64,000 nt of DNA from Bacillota bacterium (GCA_023402395.1 JAEYGI010000010.1:14434-78433); one strand, 5' to 3'; counted from the first letter of the stretch, positions 16,882 to 26,564 are shown. A program made the numbers and translations. Notes: generated from the letters alone by a model not told the origin.

Positions 16882-17205
16882 CAATGCGCTTTACCCCTCC
16901 CTCGCTCCCTCCCCGAAGTTGTCATTCCGCAGGTCTTTTCAGCGGGGAGGGATGAATCGCTTGAAACTCGGGCCTCCTTCCGCTGAGCTTGAAGCCATCT
17001 TTTATCGAGAAAGACTTATGCTCACATTCGGCTTCATTGATTCACGGAATTACTAAGCAATCGTTCAAGCGAATCGCCCCTCCCCGCCGAAAATCTCCTA
17101 CGAAAATCACTACGTCGGGGAGGGGATGGGGGAGGGGTCTGAATTTGGGACACCGTGCGACTGATTTCCCTTTTTAAATATTTATAGCGTAGTGTGACGA
17201 CATTG
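16882..17205. mobile_element. MITE-like element, copy 2 (324 bp)
   Basis: Begins CAATGCG and ends GACATTG. It shares GGGGAGGGATGAATCGCT and GAATCGCCCCTCCCCGCCGA blocks with copies 3-5 in inverted internal arrangement. TTCGGG is repeated at both flanks, a possible partly decayed target duplication. It has no coding capacity. Copies 1 and 2 bracket the dehydrogenase and isomerase genes. Confidence 0.7.
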
Positions 17206-17226
17206 AGCCTTCGGGCAGGGTTTTTA

Positions 17227-20200
17227 TCACAACGCTTTTAGCTTAATGCAATTGTTTTCCCGGGTAATCTCTTCCAGCTTGCCCTCGGGATCGATCTCGA
17301 TCAGGCAACCGTCCAGGGGCAGGCCGCGCGTCCACAAGGGAATCTCCACCACTTTCGGGTAAAGATCCGCCGGCGCCGGCAGGGGAGGAATCTGACTGCT
17401 GCGCAACACCGTACCGTCGGGCGCCTTCAGCGCCAGCGTAGTCAGGGGGCTGGCGGCCGCGCCGATATTGTGGACGCGAACCCGGATGCAGCTGTCGCTG
17501 ACGAGGACGTCCTCGCGGTCAATGGCCAGATCCGGCCGTTCCCAATACGGAGTGCCGGCTTGCTCCAAATCCAGTTCCAATACGGTGTATCCTCCGGGAG
17601 CGAAGCAGACCTCCCGCTTCATAAACCGTTCGAACTTCGACGTCTCTTCTTGTTCAATCGTTTCTAGTACTCCCGCGGCTCCACCACTTCCGCTGCGGAA
17701 CCGCCATTGGCCGGGCAGAATCGCCTCCCCGGTCAGGACGGCATCGATGGGCTCGTCCGTCAGGTTCCAGGCGGAGATTCGCAATCGGCTGGGACTGGCG
17801 TAAGTAACCAGGATCGCGACGTTTTCCTCGTCGCCCGGGGCAAATTCCCAACGGATAAAGTGGCGCGGATACAGTGAAAAGCGTTCGTGGCCGATGCCGC
17901 CGATCCGGTGCTCCTGGAGCAGGCCGATATCGATCACCCCGCGGTCGACCCAGAGCTGTCCGTCGGTATTGATATATTCCCGGAGCGCCGCGCTGGTGAT
18001 CAGGCGTTCGTAGGCCTCGGCCACCCGGTCGCAGACGGCCCCAGGATCTCCGGTCAGGCGATCTTGCGTCTGAGCGTAGAGCGTTTCGCTGATGGGCCGG
18101 AGATATTTCTCATCCCCGGTAAACTGCCAGGCGGCATAAAAGAGCGGCCATTCCCGGGTACGTTCGTGAACCTGATCCTGGTCGGTGGCCAGATCGATCT
18201 GCACGTGCAGCCGGCCGTCCCGGTAATGGGCCATCATGGCGTCGGCCAGTTCCAGGATGAGCTTCTTGGCCACGGGCGAACCGTTGTAACGGACCAGCAT
18301 GTAGGTAGGGTGCAGCACGTGGAAGGAGTCCGACGCCGAATAATTCCACGGCGCTTCTTCGGCCACCCGGGTGCCAGAATAGTACCCGGACTTGAGATGA
18401 CGGTGCCCTGCCGTGTTATATCCGGTGACAAAGAACAGCCCCCTGGCGTTTTCCATGGCCCGCTCCAGATGCTTGGGGGAACAGGGATCCAGGGTCAGGC
18501 ACTGTCCCAACGCCTGAATGCCTTCTTCCAGGGTATGCAGTTGATCAGTCTGGATGGCGCACAAGCCGTTGGCGAACATTCCCTGGTCATAAAAGGCTTC
18601 CATTTCCAGGAGCAATGAATCCTTGATCTTCTGCGGCATGCAGCCGGCCAGCGCCGGTCCGGGCCACCAGGCGGTCAGATCGCCGTCATCGGACAATCCG
18701 CCGCCGAATTCGCCGTTGGCAATCTGACGCTTGTCGATCCACCAGCGGAGGTAGCGCTTGACATATCCCAAATATTCCACCTGGCGCCAGGCCCAGCGCG
18801 GGACATTGGGGGGGCAGGGCGTCTGCGGATGAGCCGGGGCGTTTTCCTTGAACTTATCAAACCAATAAAGCCGCCCCAACCGGTGTTCGGGGCAGATCCG
18901 CAACAAATCGCGCAAATCTCCGACGAAGCGGTTATAGAGGTTAAACTTCTCGCTGGAGGGATTCTCCTCCACCAAATGGGCGTAATTGTCTTTCACTTGA
19001 ATCCAGCGGTCGGCGATATGCTCGGCCTTGGCCAATTCCGCCGGTTTGTATACGATCTCGGCCCGCAAGGCCGAGAGACTTTCCGCCGCCACCGGGCCGG
19101 AAAAGGCGATGGTGGCATACAAGGCTTTCCCCTGAGGCAAGATGCGATCCCGCGTGTCCAGCCAGATTTCTTTCGGGGCGCCGGGTAAAACCGCAAAAGT
19201 GAATTGGATCAGATTGCGGTATAGCCATAAGGGATCTTTTACCTGCACATTGACGAGCAGGTATTGGCCGTGGGTCGGCTCCGCCCGCAACGCCGGGAGC
19301 TTCAAGACCAATCCGTCCATGCCGACCGTATCGTCGGCCTCATAAGCCATGACCAAATGGAGCAGCGGCAACATCTTCTCCAGCCGGTCGCCGGCCGCGG
19401 CTCCGGACCCGGACCCGGCCGCCGGTACATCCGGGACACCGATCATCGTGGCTCGTTCATCGGCCATAAAGCGTCCCCGCACAAATTGGCGCACGGCGCC
19501 GGCGGCTTCGGATTCATCCGTTCCGGTGTCCCAGACGAAGCCAAAGGAGTCGCGTCGGGCCTCCGGCGGGGCCATGCCCGGCTCCACTTGTAGCAGCGTG
19601 ATGTCGCCGATCGGTTCTTCAATGACGTCGTTGGTGAAGGTCAGCGAAACATTGCGCACCGGTTCCGGCAAGCGGTGCACCGACCGTTCGCCAGCCTCCC
19701 GGTACAGGGAGGGATGCTCTTCAAGCCGGCCGTGAATGCGCAGCACCCCTTGGGCGGAACCGCTGATTTCAATGTGATTGAAATCGGTATCGGCCAACGG
19801 TTCAAAGGTAATTTCCCGGCCCGACTGCGAATAGCAGTCCCAATCCGGCAGGACGAAATAATCGGTCCGCCCCGGCAGCCGCGAGCGGTTGTAAACCCCG
19901 GGCCAGGTGGTTTCGCGAATGCCGTCGCAGGCCTTCCACCACCAGCGCTTCAAATCCCAGGCGTTATGGATTTCCACTTTGTGAACGGCGGTGTAGTCAT
20001 GGCGCAACGGCGCGGGGAGCGTCCAGGAGTCAAAGCCCCAGCGCTGCAGCCATTCATGCTGCCAAACCGGCTGATGCAACGGCCGGATCAGGGGCGGGAG
20101 GACTCCGATATTCTTCCCTCCGGCCAAGGCCGCGATTTGTTCCGGTTCCAGCATCCGGTCGTAAATGCGAATCTCGTCGAAATCGCCGGCCCGGATATAA

Positions 20201-20790
20201 TTGTAGGAGCTTTGCACCTGCCAGTGACTGATGATTCGCGAATGGGTCCCGAATTGATCCAATCCCGCATAGTAGATGGCCCGCGCCTCCCGGCGCGCCG
20301 CCAGCCGGCCGTCGATGTACAGCCGGACCCCGGCGGTTTCATCCCAGGCGAAGGCGATATGGAACCACTCCTCCGGCTGGGGTGGAGTAGCAAACTGCAT
20401 GGTCACCCGGGTCCGGCTGAGATTGATGTCAGTTACGAAGGCGTCAATTCCGCCGCCGTTATAGTCAATGCGCATGAATTGCGCGTCCCAGCTGCTGTGA
20501 TCAGCATAGCCGACCCGGAAGATGGGAAATTCGGTGGGACCCAGCGGATAATGGCTGCGCCAGAAGAAGGCGACCGTGCCGCGTTGGGCATAAATGTTCC
20601 CCGGCGCCCAGTAGGCCACCAATTGGTTGGGCAGGCAACGCAGCGCCTTGCCGCATTTGCCGTCGGGGATGATTTCCACGTTTGCGAAAAAGTTGGGTAC
20701 GGGATTCCCCCGGGCGACTTCGGGGTGACTGCCATTATCGCCCGAGAGATAGAATAGCAAGCCGTGCCCGGTTTGGGTTTGGTTCTTCAT
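17227..20790 (-). CDS. Large LamG-domain protein with an alpha/alpha-toroid-like region, carbohydrate-active candidate
   Basis: A 1187-residue protein without signal peptide or membrane segment. Residues about 5-220 form a LamG/concanavalin-like module (EEWFHIAFAWDETAGVRLYI, then DGRLAARREAR and FDEIRIYDRMLEPEQIAALA). A long middle part contains beta-rich segments. Residues about 680-960 look like a helical toroid of the glycoside hydrolase/polysaccharide lyase kind: NGEFGGGLSDDGDLTAWWPG, DQGMFANG, YYSGTRVAEEAPWNYS and MMAHYRDGRLHVQIDLATD. The C-terminus is again beta-rich. I do not recognise a named CAZy family. It is 27 bp downstream of the permease gene, so it probably acts on the imported oligosaccharide in the cytoplasm. 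No signal peptide is unusual for a LamG enzyme. Confidence 0.65.
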   Translation of the reverse strand: MKNQTQTGHGLLFYLSGDNGSHPEVARGNPVPNFFANVEIIPDGKCGKALRCLPNQLVAYWAPGNIYAQRGTVAFFWRSHYPLGPTEFPIFRVGYADHSSWDAQFMRIDYNGGGIDAFVTDINLSRTRVTMQFATPPQPEEWFHIAFAWDETAGVRLYIDGRLAARREARAIYYAGLDQFGTHSRIISHWQVQSSYNYIRAGDFDEIRIYDRMLEPEQIAALAGGKNIGVLPPLIRPLHQPVWQHEWLQRWGFDSWTLPAPLRHDYTAVHKVEIHNAWDLKRWWWKACDGIRETTWPGVYNRSRLPGRTDYFVLPDWDCYSQSGREITFEPLADTDFNHIEISGSAQGVLRIHGRLEEHPSLYREAGERSVHRLPEPVRNVSLTFTNDVIEEPIGDITLLQVEPGMAPPEARRDSFGFVWDTGTDESEAAGAVRQFVRGRFMADERATMIGVPDVPAAGSGSGAAAGDRLEKMLPLLHLVMAYEADDTVGMDGLVLKLPALRAEPTHGQYLLVNVQVKDPLWLYRNLIQFTFAVLPGAPKEIWLDTRDRILPQGKALYATIAFSGPVAAESLSALRAEIVYKPAELAKAEHIADRWIQVKDNYAHLVEENPSSEKFNLYNRFVGDLRDLLRICPEHRLGRLYWFDKFKENAPAHPQTPCPPNVPRWAWRQVEYLGYVKRYLRWWIDKRQIANGEFGGGLSDDGDLTAWWPGPALAGCMPQKIKDSLLLEMEAFYDQGMFANGLCAIQTDQLHTLEEGIQALGQCLTLDPCSPKHLERAMENARGLFFVTGYNTAGHRHLKSGYYSGTRVAEEAPWNYSASDSFHVLHPTYMLVRYNGSPVAKKLILELADAMMAHYRDGRLHVQIDLATDQDQVHERTREWPLFYAAWQFTGDEKYLRPISETLYAQTQDRLTGDPGAVCDRVAEAYERLITSAALREYINTDGQLWVDRGVIDIGLLQEHRIGGIGHERFSLYPRHFIRWEFAPGDEENVAILVTYASPSRLRISAWNLTDEPIDAVLTGEAILPGQWRFRSGSGGAAGVLETIEQEETSKFERFMKREVCFAPGGYTVLELDLEQAGTPYWERPDLAIDREDVLVSDSCIRVRVHNIGAAASPLTTLALKAPDGTVLRSSQIPPLPAPADLYPKVVEIPLWTRGLPLDGCLIEIDPEGKLEEITRENNCIKLKAL

Positions 20791-20817
20791 ATCCTGATCA
20801 CGCCTTTCAATCCATAA

Positions 20818-21669
20818 TCAGCCTTTAAGGCCCGAGGTGGAGATGCCTTCCACGAAATAACGCTGGGCGAAGAAAAACAACAAGATCAGCGGCAGGATGG
20901 AACAGATCGACATCGCCATCACTTCGTTCCAACGGACCATCTCCGTGGAACTGTCGATGGATATGCGCAGCCCCAGCGCGATGGTGTATTTCTTCGGAGA
21001 GTTGATAAAGATCAATTGATTGAAAAAATCATTCCAGGTCCACAGAAATTGGAACAAACCCGCCGAAAAGAGCGCCGGCTTCATCAACGGCGCCAGAATG
21101 CCGAAGAGGATGCGTACCGGGCCGCAGCCGTCAATCTTGGCCGACTCGTCGAGCGCGGTCGGAATGCCGCGCAGGAACTGAATCAGCATAAAAATGAAAA
21201 ACGGGTAGCAGCCGAAGATCGCCGGCACGATGAAGGGCAGGTAGCTATCGAGCCAGCCCAGGTTTTTAAAGATCATGAACCGGGGAATGATAATCACCGC
21301 ATTTGGCAGCATCAGCGTCGCGATCATCAGCGAGAAAAGGAATTTTCGCCCTGGAAAGCGAAAACGGCCGAACCCGTATGCCACCAGCAAACTGGACAGC
21401 ACCGTAAAAGCCACGGTCGGAATCACCAGAACAAAGGTATTGATAAAAAAGTTGGTATAGGAAGCCGCTCCCGTGGCCGCGCTGCGCCAGCCGTTCACAT
21501 AGTTCTCCCACAGAAAGATCTCCGGAAGCAGCCGCGGTGAAACGAAGATTTCATTGGTGGTTTTAAATGAAGCAAAAAACATCCAGACCAGGGGATAAAC
21601 CATCGCCACCCCGAACAGGATCAAAAGAAGATGCGTTGCCAGGAGGCCAAACGGTTGGTTTCGATTCAT
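20818..21669 (-). CDS. CUT1 carbohydrate ABC transporter permease (MalG-type)
   Basis: A 283-residue inner-membrane protein with six predicted segments. The EAA loop that contacts the ATPase is ALDESAKIDGCGPVRILFGI (about 195-214). The C-terminus RYFVEGISTSGLKG is typical of MalG-type permeases. The ATG overlaps the stop of the partner permease by 4 nt. No ATPase gene is encoded in the operon, so a shared MsmX-type ATPase elsewhere is expected, as in many Bacillota. Confidence 0.92.
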   Translation of the reverse strand: MNRNQPFGLLATHLLLILFGVAMVYPLVWMFFASFKTTNEIFVSPRLLPEIFLWENYVNGWRSAATGAASYTNFFINTFVLVIPTVAFTVLSSLLVAYGFGRFRFPGRKFLFSLMIATLMLPNAVIIIPRFMIFKNLGWLDSYLPFIVPAIFGCYPFFIFMLIQFLRGIPTALDESAKIDGCGPVRILFGILAPLMKPALFSAGLFQFLWTWNDFFNQLIFINSPKKYTIALGLRISIDSSTEMVRWNEVMAMSICSILPLILLFFFAQRYFVEGISTSGLKG

Positions 21670-22604
21670 CGCTTATCCCCTCCGTCTTCGTAATACACCC
21701 AGGAGTCGGATGATTTGAACACAATCAGCGTCAGCGCCATAATCAGGATGAACAGCACCCAGGACTCGGCGCTGGCATAACCCATCTTGTAGTTTTTAAA
21801 GGCATCCTCGTACAGCTTCATGCCGATTAAATAGGTGGATTTCATCGGGCCGCCGTTGGTGACGACAAAGGCCGAGGTAAAGTTCTGCAGGGCCTGAATG
21901 GATTGCATAATCAGGTTGAAGAAGATCACCGGACTGATCATGGGCACCGTGATTTTAAAGAATTGCCGGATCCGGCCCGCTCCGTCCACCCGGGCGGCTT
22001 CATACAATTCGGTGGGAATCTGCTTCAAGGCGGCCAGGAAAATCACCATCGGCGAGCCGAACTGCCAAATCTGCAGCACACTGATGGTATACAGCGCGAT
22101 ATGGGGATTGCCGAGCCAATCCACGGGTCCCAGCCCAACCAGACCGATCAAACGGTTAATCATGCCTTCCCTCATGAACATCACGCGCCACAACACGGAA
22201 ATGGCGACGCTGCCGCCCAAAATCGAGGGCATATAGTACATCGTCCGATACATGTCGATGGAACGAAGCTTTATATTCAAAATCATGGCCACCATCAGGG
22301 CGAAAGCCAGTTTGAGCGGAACGGCGATCAGGGTATAGGCGCCGGTGACCTTCAAGGAGTTCAAAAAGAGCGGATCAATGGTAAAGAGCCGGATAAAATT
22401 GGCGAGTCCCGTGAAGACCGGCCGGTCCAGCAGCGAATAATTGGTAAAGGAATAAAAGAGTGAGGCCAGAAACGGATATAATTGAAACAGGGTAAAGCCA
22501 ATCAGCCACGGCAGGATAAAGAACATTCCCGTCCACTTCCCGCTGTGCAGTCGTTGCCTTTTGACGGGCTTGCCCACGGCATTGGCCGGCAGCGCATTTT
22601 GCAT
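21666..22604 (-). CDS. CUT1 carbohydrate ABC transporter permease (MalF-type)
   Basis: A 312-residue membrane protein with six segments. It has an N-terminal basic stretch (KPVKRQRLHSGKWTG) before the first segment. The EAA motif is ELYEAARVDGAGRIRQFFKI (about 205-224). The conserved PFLASLFYSFTNYSLL after the first segment is typical of MalF/UgpA types. It pairs with the overlapping MalG-type permease, downstream of the solute-binding protein gene and a stem-loop at 22672-22700. Confidence 0.92.
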   Translation of the reverse strand: MQNALPANAVGKPVKRQRLHSGKWTGMFFILPWLIGFTLFQLYPFLASLFYSFTNYSLLDRPVFTGLANFIRLFTIDPLFLNSLKVTGAYTLIAVPLKLAFALMVAMILNIKLRSIDMYRTMYYMPSILGGSVAISVLWRVMFMREGMINRLIGLVGLGPVDWLGNPHIALYTISVLQIWQFGSPMVIFLAALKQIPTELYEAARVDGAGRIRQFFKITVPMISPVIFFNLIMQSIQALQNFTSAFVVTNGGPMKSTYLIGMKLYEDAFKNYKMGYASAESWVLFILIMALTLIVFKSSDSWVYYEDGGDKR

Positions 22605-22671
22605 GGTCCCATCGTCCTTTCTTGATCAATCACGGAAAAACTATTTTGGCTTGTCGGTCGGGATCAATAAG

Positions 22672-22700
22672 GGGTTAGGGCTGATTCACCCTAACCCCGA
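22672..22700 (-). promoter_or_regulatory. Intercistronic stem-loop in the transporter operon
   Basis: GGGGTTAGGG and CCCTAACCCC form a 10-bp perfect stem with an 8-nt loop in the gap between the binding-protein and permease genes. There is no U-tract in the transcribed direction, so it more likely stabilises the upstream message or attenuates than terminates fully. Confidence 0.6.
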
Positions 22701-22728
22701 TTAAGCCGCTTATTTACAACGTGTCCGA

Positions 22729-24038
22729 TTACTTCTGTTTCGCGTAGGAGACGATGTCCTTGATCCGGACGATGACTTCGTCGGCGGCCTGGGACATATT
22801 TTTGTATTGGCCGTAAGCGATCCGCTCCATGACTTCGGTAAAGAGCGATTCGACCTCGGGATTGGAGGACCAGGCGTTCAACGGCTTACCGGCGTTATCC
22901 AGCGAATACTGCGCATTGGCGACGGCGACCGGATCAAGGATGTCCGCGGCGATCCGGCGGCTCTCCGGCCGCGACGGTACGGAATAATTGTCGGAAAGGG
23001 CCAATGTGCCCGCTTTGCTGGTAAACATGAAGCTGAGGAATTTCACCGCCGCTTCCGGGTTTTTGCAATTCTTGCCCACGGCGTACATGGCGGCGGGCCG
23101 GACTTCGATCCCGGATTCGCGGCCGTTTTTCAACTGCGGCATCAGGAAGTTGCTGGTCCGGGGCGTGCCGTCCTTTTTGGCAAGACGGGCGGCGGGATCG
23201 GTCATGACCGAGGTCCGGCCGAGCACAACATCTGGCGGTTGATCCACTTCGGGTTTTGCAGCATGCTGCCGTTAAACACGGCATGCTCGGAGATGGGCTG
23301 GAAGATGCTTTTTTTGTAAAGAGTATCCACCAGTCCCAGCGCCTGAGCCAACTGGTCGCGGGTGCAGCCCATGGTCCCGTCGTCTTTAATCAGTTGGGTT
23401 CCGGTGAGCTGCCGCAGGTAAACCCGGGCAAAATATAACCCGGCCTGTTTGCTTTCGATCACGCACAGATAATTGTTGGGATTGTCCTTGTGCACTTTTT
23501 CGCCGAGGGAGATCAGGTCATCCCAAGTAAAACTTTTTTCTTTGCCGGTAAAGCCGAATTTGGACAGCATTTCGACATCAACCAGCGATCCCATGCCGTT
23601 GATCCCGGCCGGCACGAACAGCGTCTTTCCCTTGAATTTGCAATAGTTGTTCACCAGAAAGCTGTCAAAGGAGCTGAAATTCAACAATTTCGGATACTTG
23701 GACAGATCCAGGAAAAAATCGCCCCGGGATACCAGGTCGGATACCCACGGCTGATCAATGGCCATGATATCCGCGGTGACGCCCGCGTACAGTTGGGTCA
23801 TGAACTTGTCCTTGTACTGGGCCATCCCGCTGTATTCGGTTTCAATGACAATGTTCGGGTTTTCTTTCATGAATTGCTTGACTACATCCAAAATGGCTTT
23901 GTGGCGGGCGTCCCCGCCCCACCATGACATCCGCAGCGTCACTTGTTTTTCCTTGGCGGCCAGCGCCGGGAACGAACCCAGCACTGAAACCAACAGCAAA
24001 ACCGCAAATAGCCAGATCCCTATTTTGTGTCTGTGCAT
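22729..24038 (-). pseudogene. Extracellular solute-binding protein of the CUT1 transporter, apparent frameshift
   Basis: The first part (24038 to about 23230) starts with a signal peptide (IGIWLFAVLLLVSVLGSFPA) and reads VTLRMSWWGGDARHKAILDV, MAIDQPWVSDLVSRGDFFLD and FVPAGINGMGSLVD, a family-1 sugar-binding lobe. It runs out of frame after KWINRQM. The next frame carries VVLGRTSVMTDPAARLAKKD, EVRPAAMYAVGKNCKNPEAA and KFLSFMF to the end at 22729. Adding one base or removing two near 23225-23235 restores about 436 residues, the usual length. AGGAGGT precedes ATG 24038. As read, the product would lack its second lobe and not bind sugar, unless the shift is a sequence error. Confidence 0.85.
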
Positions 24039-24755
24039 GGATGATACCTCCTTTTTTGTTACTCCGATGTTAACACTTGGCCACCGGCTTTTCAATGTAT
24101 CGAATTTGTAAAATGGTCACTTTCCCGTACCATCTGACGCTGCCGGGACACATTTCTTACGATTTGTTCACAAATTGTTGAATAGGCGATTATCAAGTTC
24201 AATCCCGAGAATTTGGATCGGCCCGTTCCGATGCGGTTCATCCGGCGTGACGAAGTTTCCGGTTTGCCGCGCCAGTTAGCTCCGGCCTGTTGCGGTCTTG
24301 CTTTTTTCAATCTCCGTTTGGCAACGGTCAGTTGCCACCTGCCGCTGTTGCATTGGCAACTGGCCCTATTACATTGGCATGATCCATTTCCACATTGGCA
24401 GATGACAATAGCGGATCGGCATCCACCAATTGGTAAATGGCAGATGTCGATCCGTTAAAACCAACTGACAATCGACATGAGAAAGATCACGAACCGGCAG
24501 TGGCAAGTATCTTTCGACAACTGCCGTCCCGCAATAGGGAATCGCCGGATGGCCCTGGGCTCAATGGGCTTTGATTGCTTGCCGGGTATGATTGATAAGG
24601 AAAGGGGTACAGCGGCGCGGAATGATTGATGTTGATTAAGAAAGCCGGGGAGCGGCATTTGCCTTGAGTGCGCTTCAAGTTGTATAATATAAGTCAGGAA
24701 TGTCTTTCGCGAGTGCAATCAAATCCGGGAACCGGCTTAAGGGGGAGGGGCGACG
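24039..24755. other. Divergent intergenic region with array B and promoters
   Basis: Separates the binding-protein gene (minus) from the merR gene (plus). It holds array B at 24308-24454 and a possible merR promoter: TTGCCT, 18-bp spacer, TATAAT ending about 60 nt before ATG 24756, spanned by an imperfect dyad CTTGAG/CTTCAAG. No gene is evident. Confidence 0.5.
24308..24454. repeat. 21-bp periodic array B (7 units, possibly more)
   Basis: Blocks of 21 bp start at 24308, 24329, 24350, 24371, 24392, 24413 and 24434. Most carry ATTGGCA or TTGGCAA at the same offset, for example GCATTGGCAACTGGCCC, ACATTGGCATGATCC and ACATTGGCAGATGAC. Weaker periodicity continues toward 24560. Confidence 0.7.
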
Positions 24756-25160
24756 ATGAGTTATTCAATCAAAGAGGTATCCGAAAAGTTCAATATTTCC
24801 GCCTATACGCTCCGTTACTATGAAAAGGAAGGGCTCCTGCCCTCGGTGCGGCGCGGCGACAATGGAAACAGGCTCTACAGCGATACCGACCTGGAGTGGC
24901 TGCAAGTTGTCTGCTGTATGAGAGCCACCGGCATGTCGATCGCCTATATCAAGAATTACATTGATCTTTGCCTGCGCGGATCGGACACAGCTCCGGAACG
25001 GCGGCAGATTATTCTACGTCAAAAAGAGATTATTGAAAACCATCTCAAGGAATATCAAGCCCTGTTGGAGGTAGTCAATAAAAAGCTGAAACACTATGAC
25101 GAGATCGCCCGTTTGGAGCAGAGACTCGTCATTCCGCAACCGGAAGCGGCGGCGCCATAA
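24756..25160 (+). CDS. MerR family transcriptional regulator
   Basis: A 134-residue regulator. The winged HTH starts YSIKEVSEKFNISAYTLRYY, then EKEGLLPSVRR, NRLYSDTDLEWLQVVCCMRA and TGMSIAYIKNYIDLC. A long dimerisation helix (RQKEIIENHLKEYQALLEVV) follows. No metal-binding cysteines are placed as in CueR or ZntR; this fits the AdhR/NmlR-like branch responding to electrophiles or aldehydes. ATG 24756 has AAGGGGGAGGGG upstream. It is convergent with the aldo/keto reductase at 25259-26407, and MerR-type promoters with 19-bp spacers precede both aldo/keto reductase genes, its likely targets. Confidence 0.88.
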   Translation: MSYSIKEVSEKFNISAYTLRYYEKEGLLPSVRRGDNGNRLYSDTDLEWLQVVCCMRATGMSIAYIKNYIDLCLRGSDTAPERRQIILRQKEIIENHLKEYQALLEVVNKKLKHYDEIARLEQRLVIPQPEAAAP

Positions 25161-25164
25161 ACGG

Positions 25165-25212
25165 GAAAACTCACGGGGCGGGTTTGGTGGCAAACCCGCC
25201 CCGTGAGTTTTC
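25165..25212. terminator. Bidirectional terminator between merR and the aldo/keto reductase
   Basis: A perfect 21-bp inverted repeat: AAAACTCACGGGGCGGGTTTG, short loop, then its complement ending AGTTTT. It lies between convergent genes. Confidence 0.9.
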
Positions 25213-25258
25213 CGTTTGGGTGGTGCACGAAGGTCCGATCGTTCAATTGCTTCCGCGT

Positions 25259-26407
25259 TTACTCGAATAAATCCCTGACCCGCTTCAGCTCGTCGCGGAT
25301 GGCGATGCCTTGCGGGCAATGGCTTTCGCACTGGCCGCACTCGACACAGCCGGACGCCGGAGCCCCCAGTTTTGACAGAAACCCATAGCGTTGTTTGACT
25401 TCTGGAGACTCGTCGAAAATCCAGTAATCGTTATACGTCGCAAAACAGGTGGGAATATTGACCCCGGCCGGACAGGGCATGCAATACGAACAGGCGGTGC
25501 AGTTGACTTTGATCCGTTCCTGGAAGAGACGCTTGACCGCATCGATCAATTCCAGTTCTTTCGGGGTCAATGAGTTGGCCCGCGCCTCCCCGGCCACGGC
25601 CAGATTTTCGGTGACCTGGTTCATGGCGGTCATTCCACTTAACGCTACCGCCACTTCGGGATGATTCCAGACCCAGCGCAGGCCCCATGCGGCCGGAGTC
25701 CGCTTGACGTCGGCCCGGTCCAGAATCGCGCGCGCCGCTTGCGGCAGGTTGGCAATATTCCCGCCCCGCAGCGGCTCCATGATCACGATGCCCAATCCCT
25801 TTTGCGCGGCATACTCCAAGCCTTCCTTGCCCGCCTGGAACTTTTCGTCCAAATAATTGTACTGAATCTGACAGAACGACCAGTCGTACTCGTCGACGAT
25901 CTCCTTGAACAGATCGAGATGGTCGTGGAATGAGAATCCAGCATGCTTGATTCTCCCGTCGCGCAGCGCTTGCTCCAGAAATTCGGCGAAGCCCTCTTGC
26001 TTAAGCACGGGCCAGACGTGTTTATTCAGATTGTGCACCAGGTAGAAATCGATAAAATCCGTTTCCAGTCGTTCCAATTGTTCATTTAAATAGCGGTCCA
26101 TGTCGGCCCTGGTTTGAATCAGCCAACTCGGCAGCTTGGTCGCAAGTTTGACCCGCTCCCGGTAGCGGTCTTTCAAGGCCTTGGCGACGAACAGTTCGCT
26201 GGCTCCGCCTTGAGTGAAGCCGGTGCCGTGATAGGGATAGGCGGTATCCACATAATTCACCCCGGCGTCAATGGCGCGCCGGATCATCTTCGTTGCCAAC
26301 TCCTGATCGATATTGGTCGGATCGCTGCCGATGACCGGCAGCCTCATACAGCCAAACCCCAAAACCGAAACTGTTTCGCCGGTTTTGCCAAACTTACGGT
26401 ATAACAA
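25259..26407 (-). CDS. Aldo/keto reductase with C-terminal 4Fe-4S domain, copy 1
   Basis: A 382-residue protein. The aldo/keto reductase barrel (about 1-285) has VLGFGCMRLPV, the catalytic Asp and Tyr in AGVNYVDTAYPYHG, Lys in VKLATKLP, and His in DFYLVHNLNKHVW. The C-terminal extension has two cysteine clusters, CTACSYCMPCPAGVNIP and CVECGQCESHCPQ, for [4Fe-4S] clusters. Such proteins are widespread in anaerobes; electrons probably flow between a ferredoxin and a carbonyl substrate. TTG 26407 is chosen for GGGGGAA upstream. It is a paralogue of the protein at 56404-57513, and both promoters share a MerR-type operator. Confidence 0.9.
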   Translation of the reverse strand: MLYRKFGKTGETVSVLGFGCMRLPVIGSDPTNIDQELATKMIRRAIDAGVNYVDTAYPYHGTGFTQGGASELFVAKALKDRYRERVKLATKLPSWLIQTRADMDRYLNEQLERLETDFIDFYLVHNLNKHVWPVLKQEGFAEFLEQALRDGRIKHAGFSFHDHLDLFKEIVDEYDWSFCQIQYNYLDEKFQAGKEGLEYAAQKGLGIVIMEPLRGGNIANLPQAARAILDRADVKRTPAAWGLRWVWNHPEVAVALSGMTAMNQVTENLAVAGEARANSLTPKELELIDAVKRLFQERIKVNCTACSYCMPCPAGVNIPTCFATYNDYWIFDESPEVKQRYGFLSKLGAPASGCVECGQCESHCPQGIAIRDELKRVRDLFE

Positions 26408-26533
26408 GATCGATTCCCCCTTATCATTGAAAGGATAACCAAGTCACTTCAGTGACTTTTTTCGACTTAATGGCATTGGGCCGGAGTTTATTATAACGCT
26501 TAGATAAGTTGAGCTATAGATCATGTCCTTTAT

Positions 26534-26564
26534 AGTATATATTTTAGAGTCCACTCTAATGCAA
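26534..26564 (-). promoter_or_regulatory. MerR-type promoter of aldo/keto reductase 1
   Basis: Minus strand: TTGCAT (26564-26559), 19-bp spacer, TATACT (26539-26534). The dyad TTAGAG-N4-CTCTAA at 26544-26559 starts on the last base of the -35. A 19-bp spacer with a central dyad is the hallmark of MerR-activated promoters. The same arrangement stands at 56336-56366. Confidence 0.75.
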
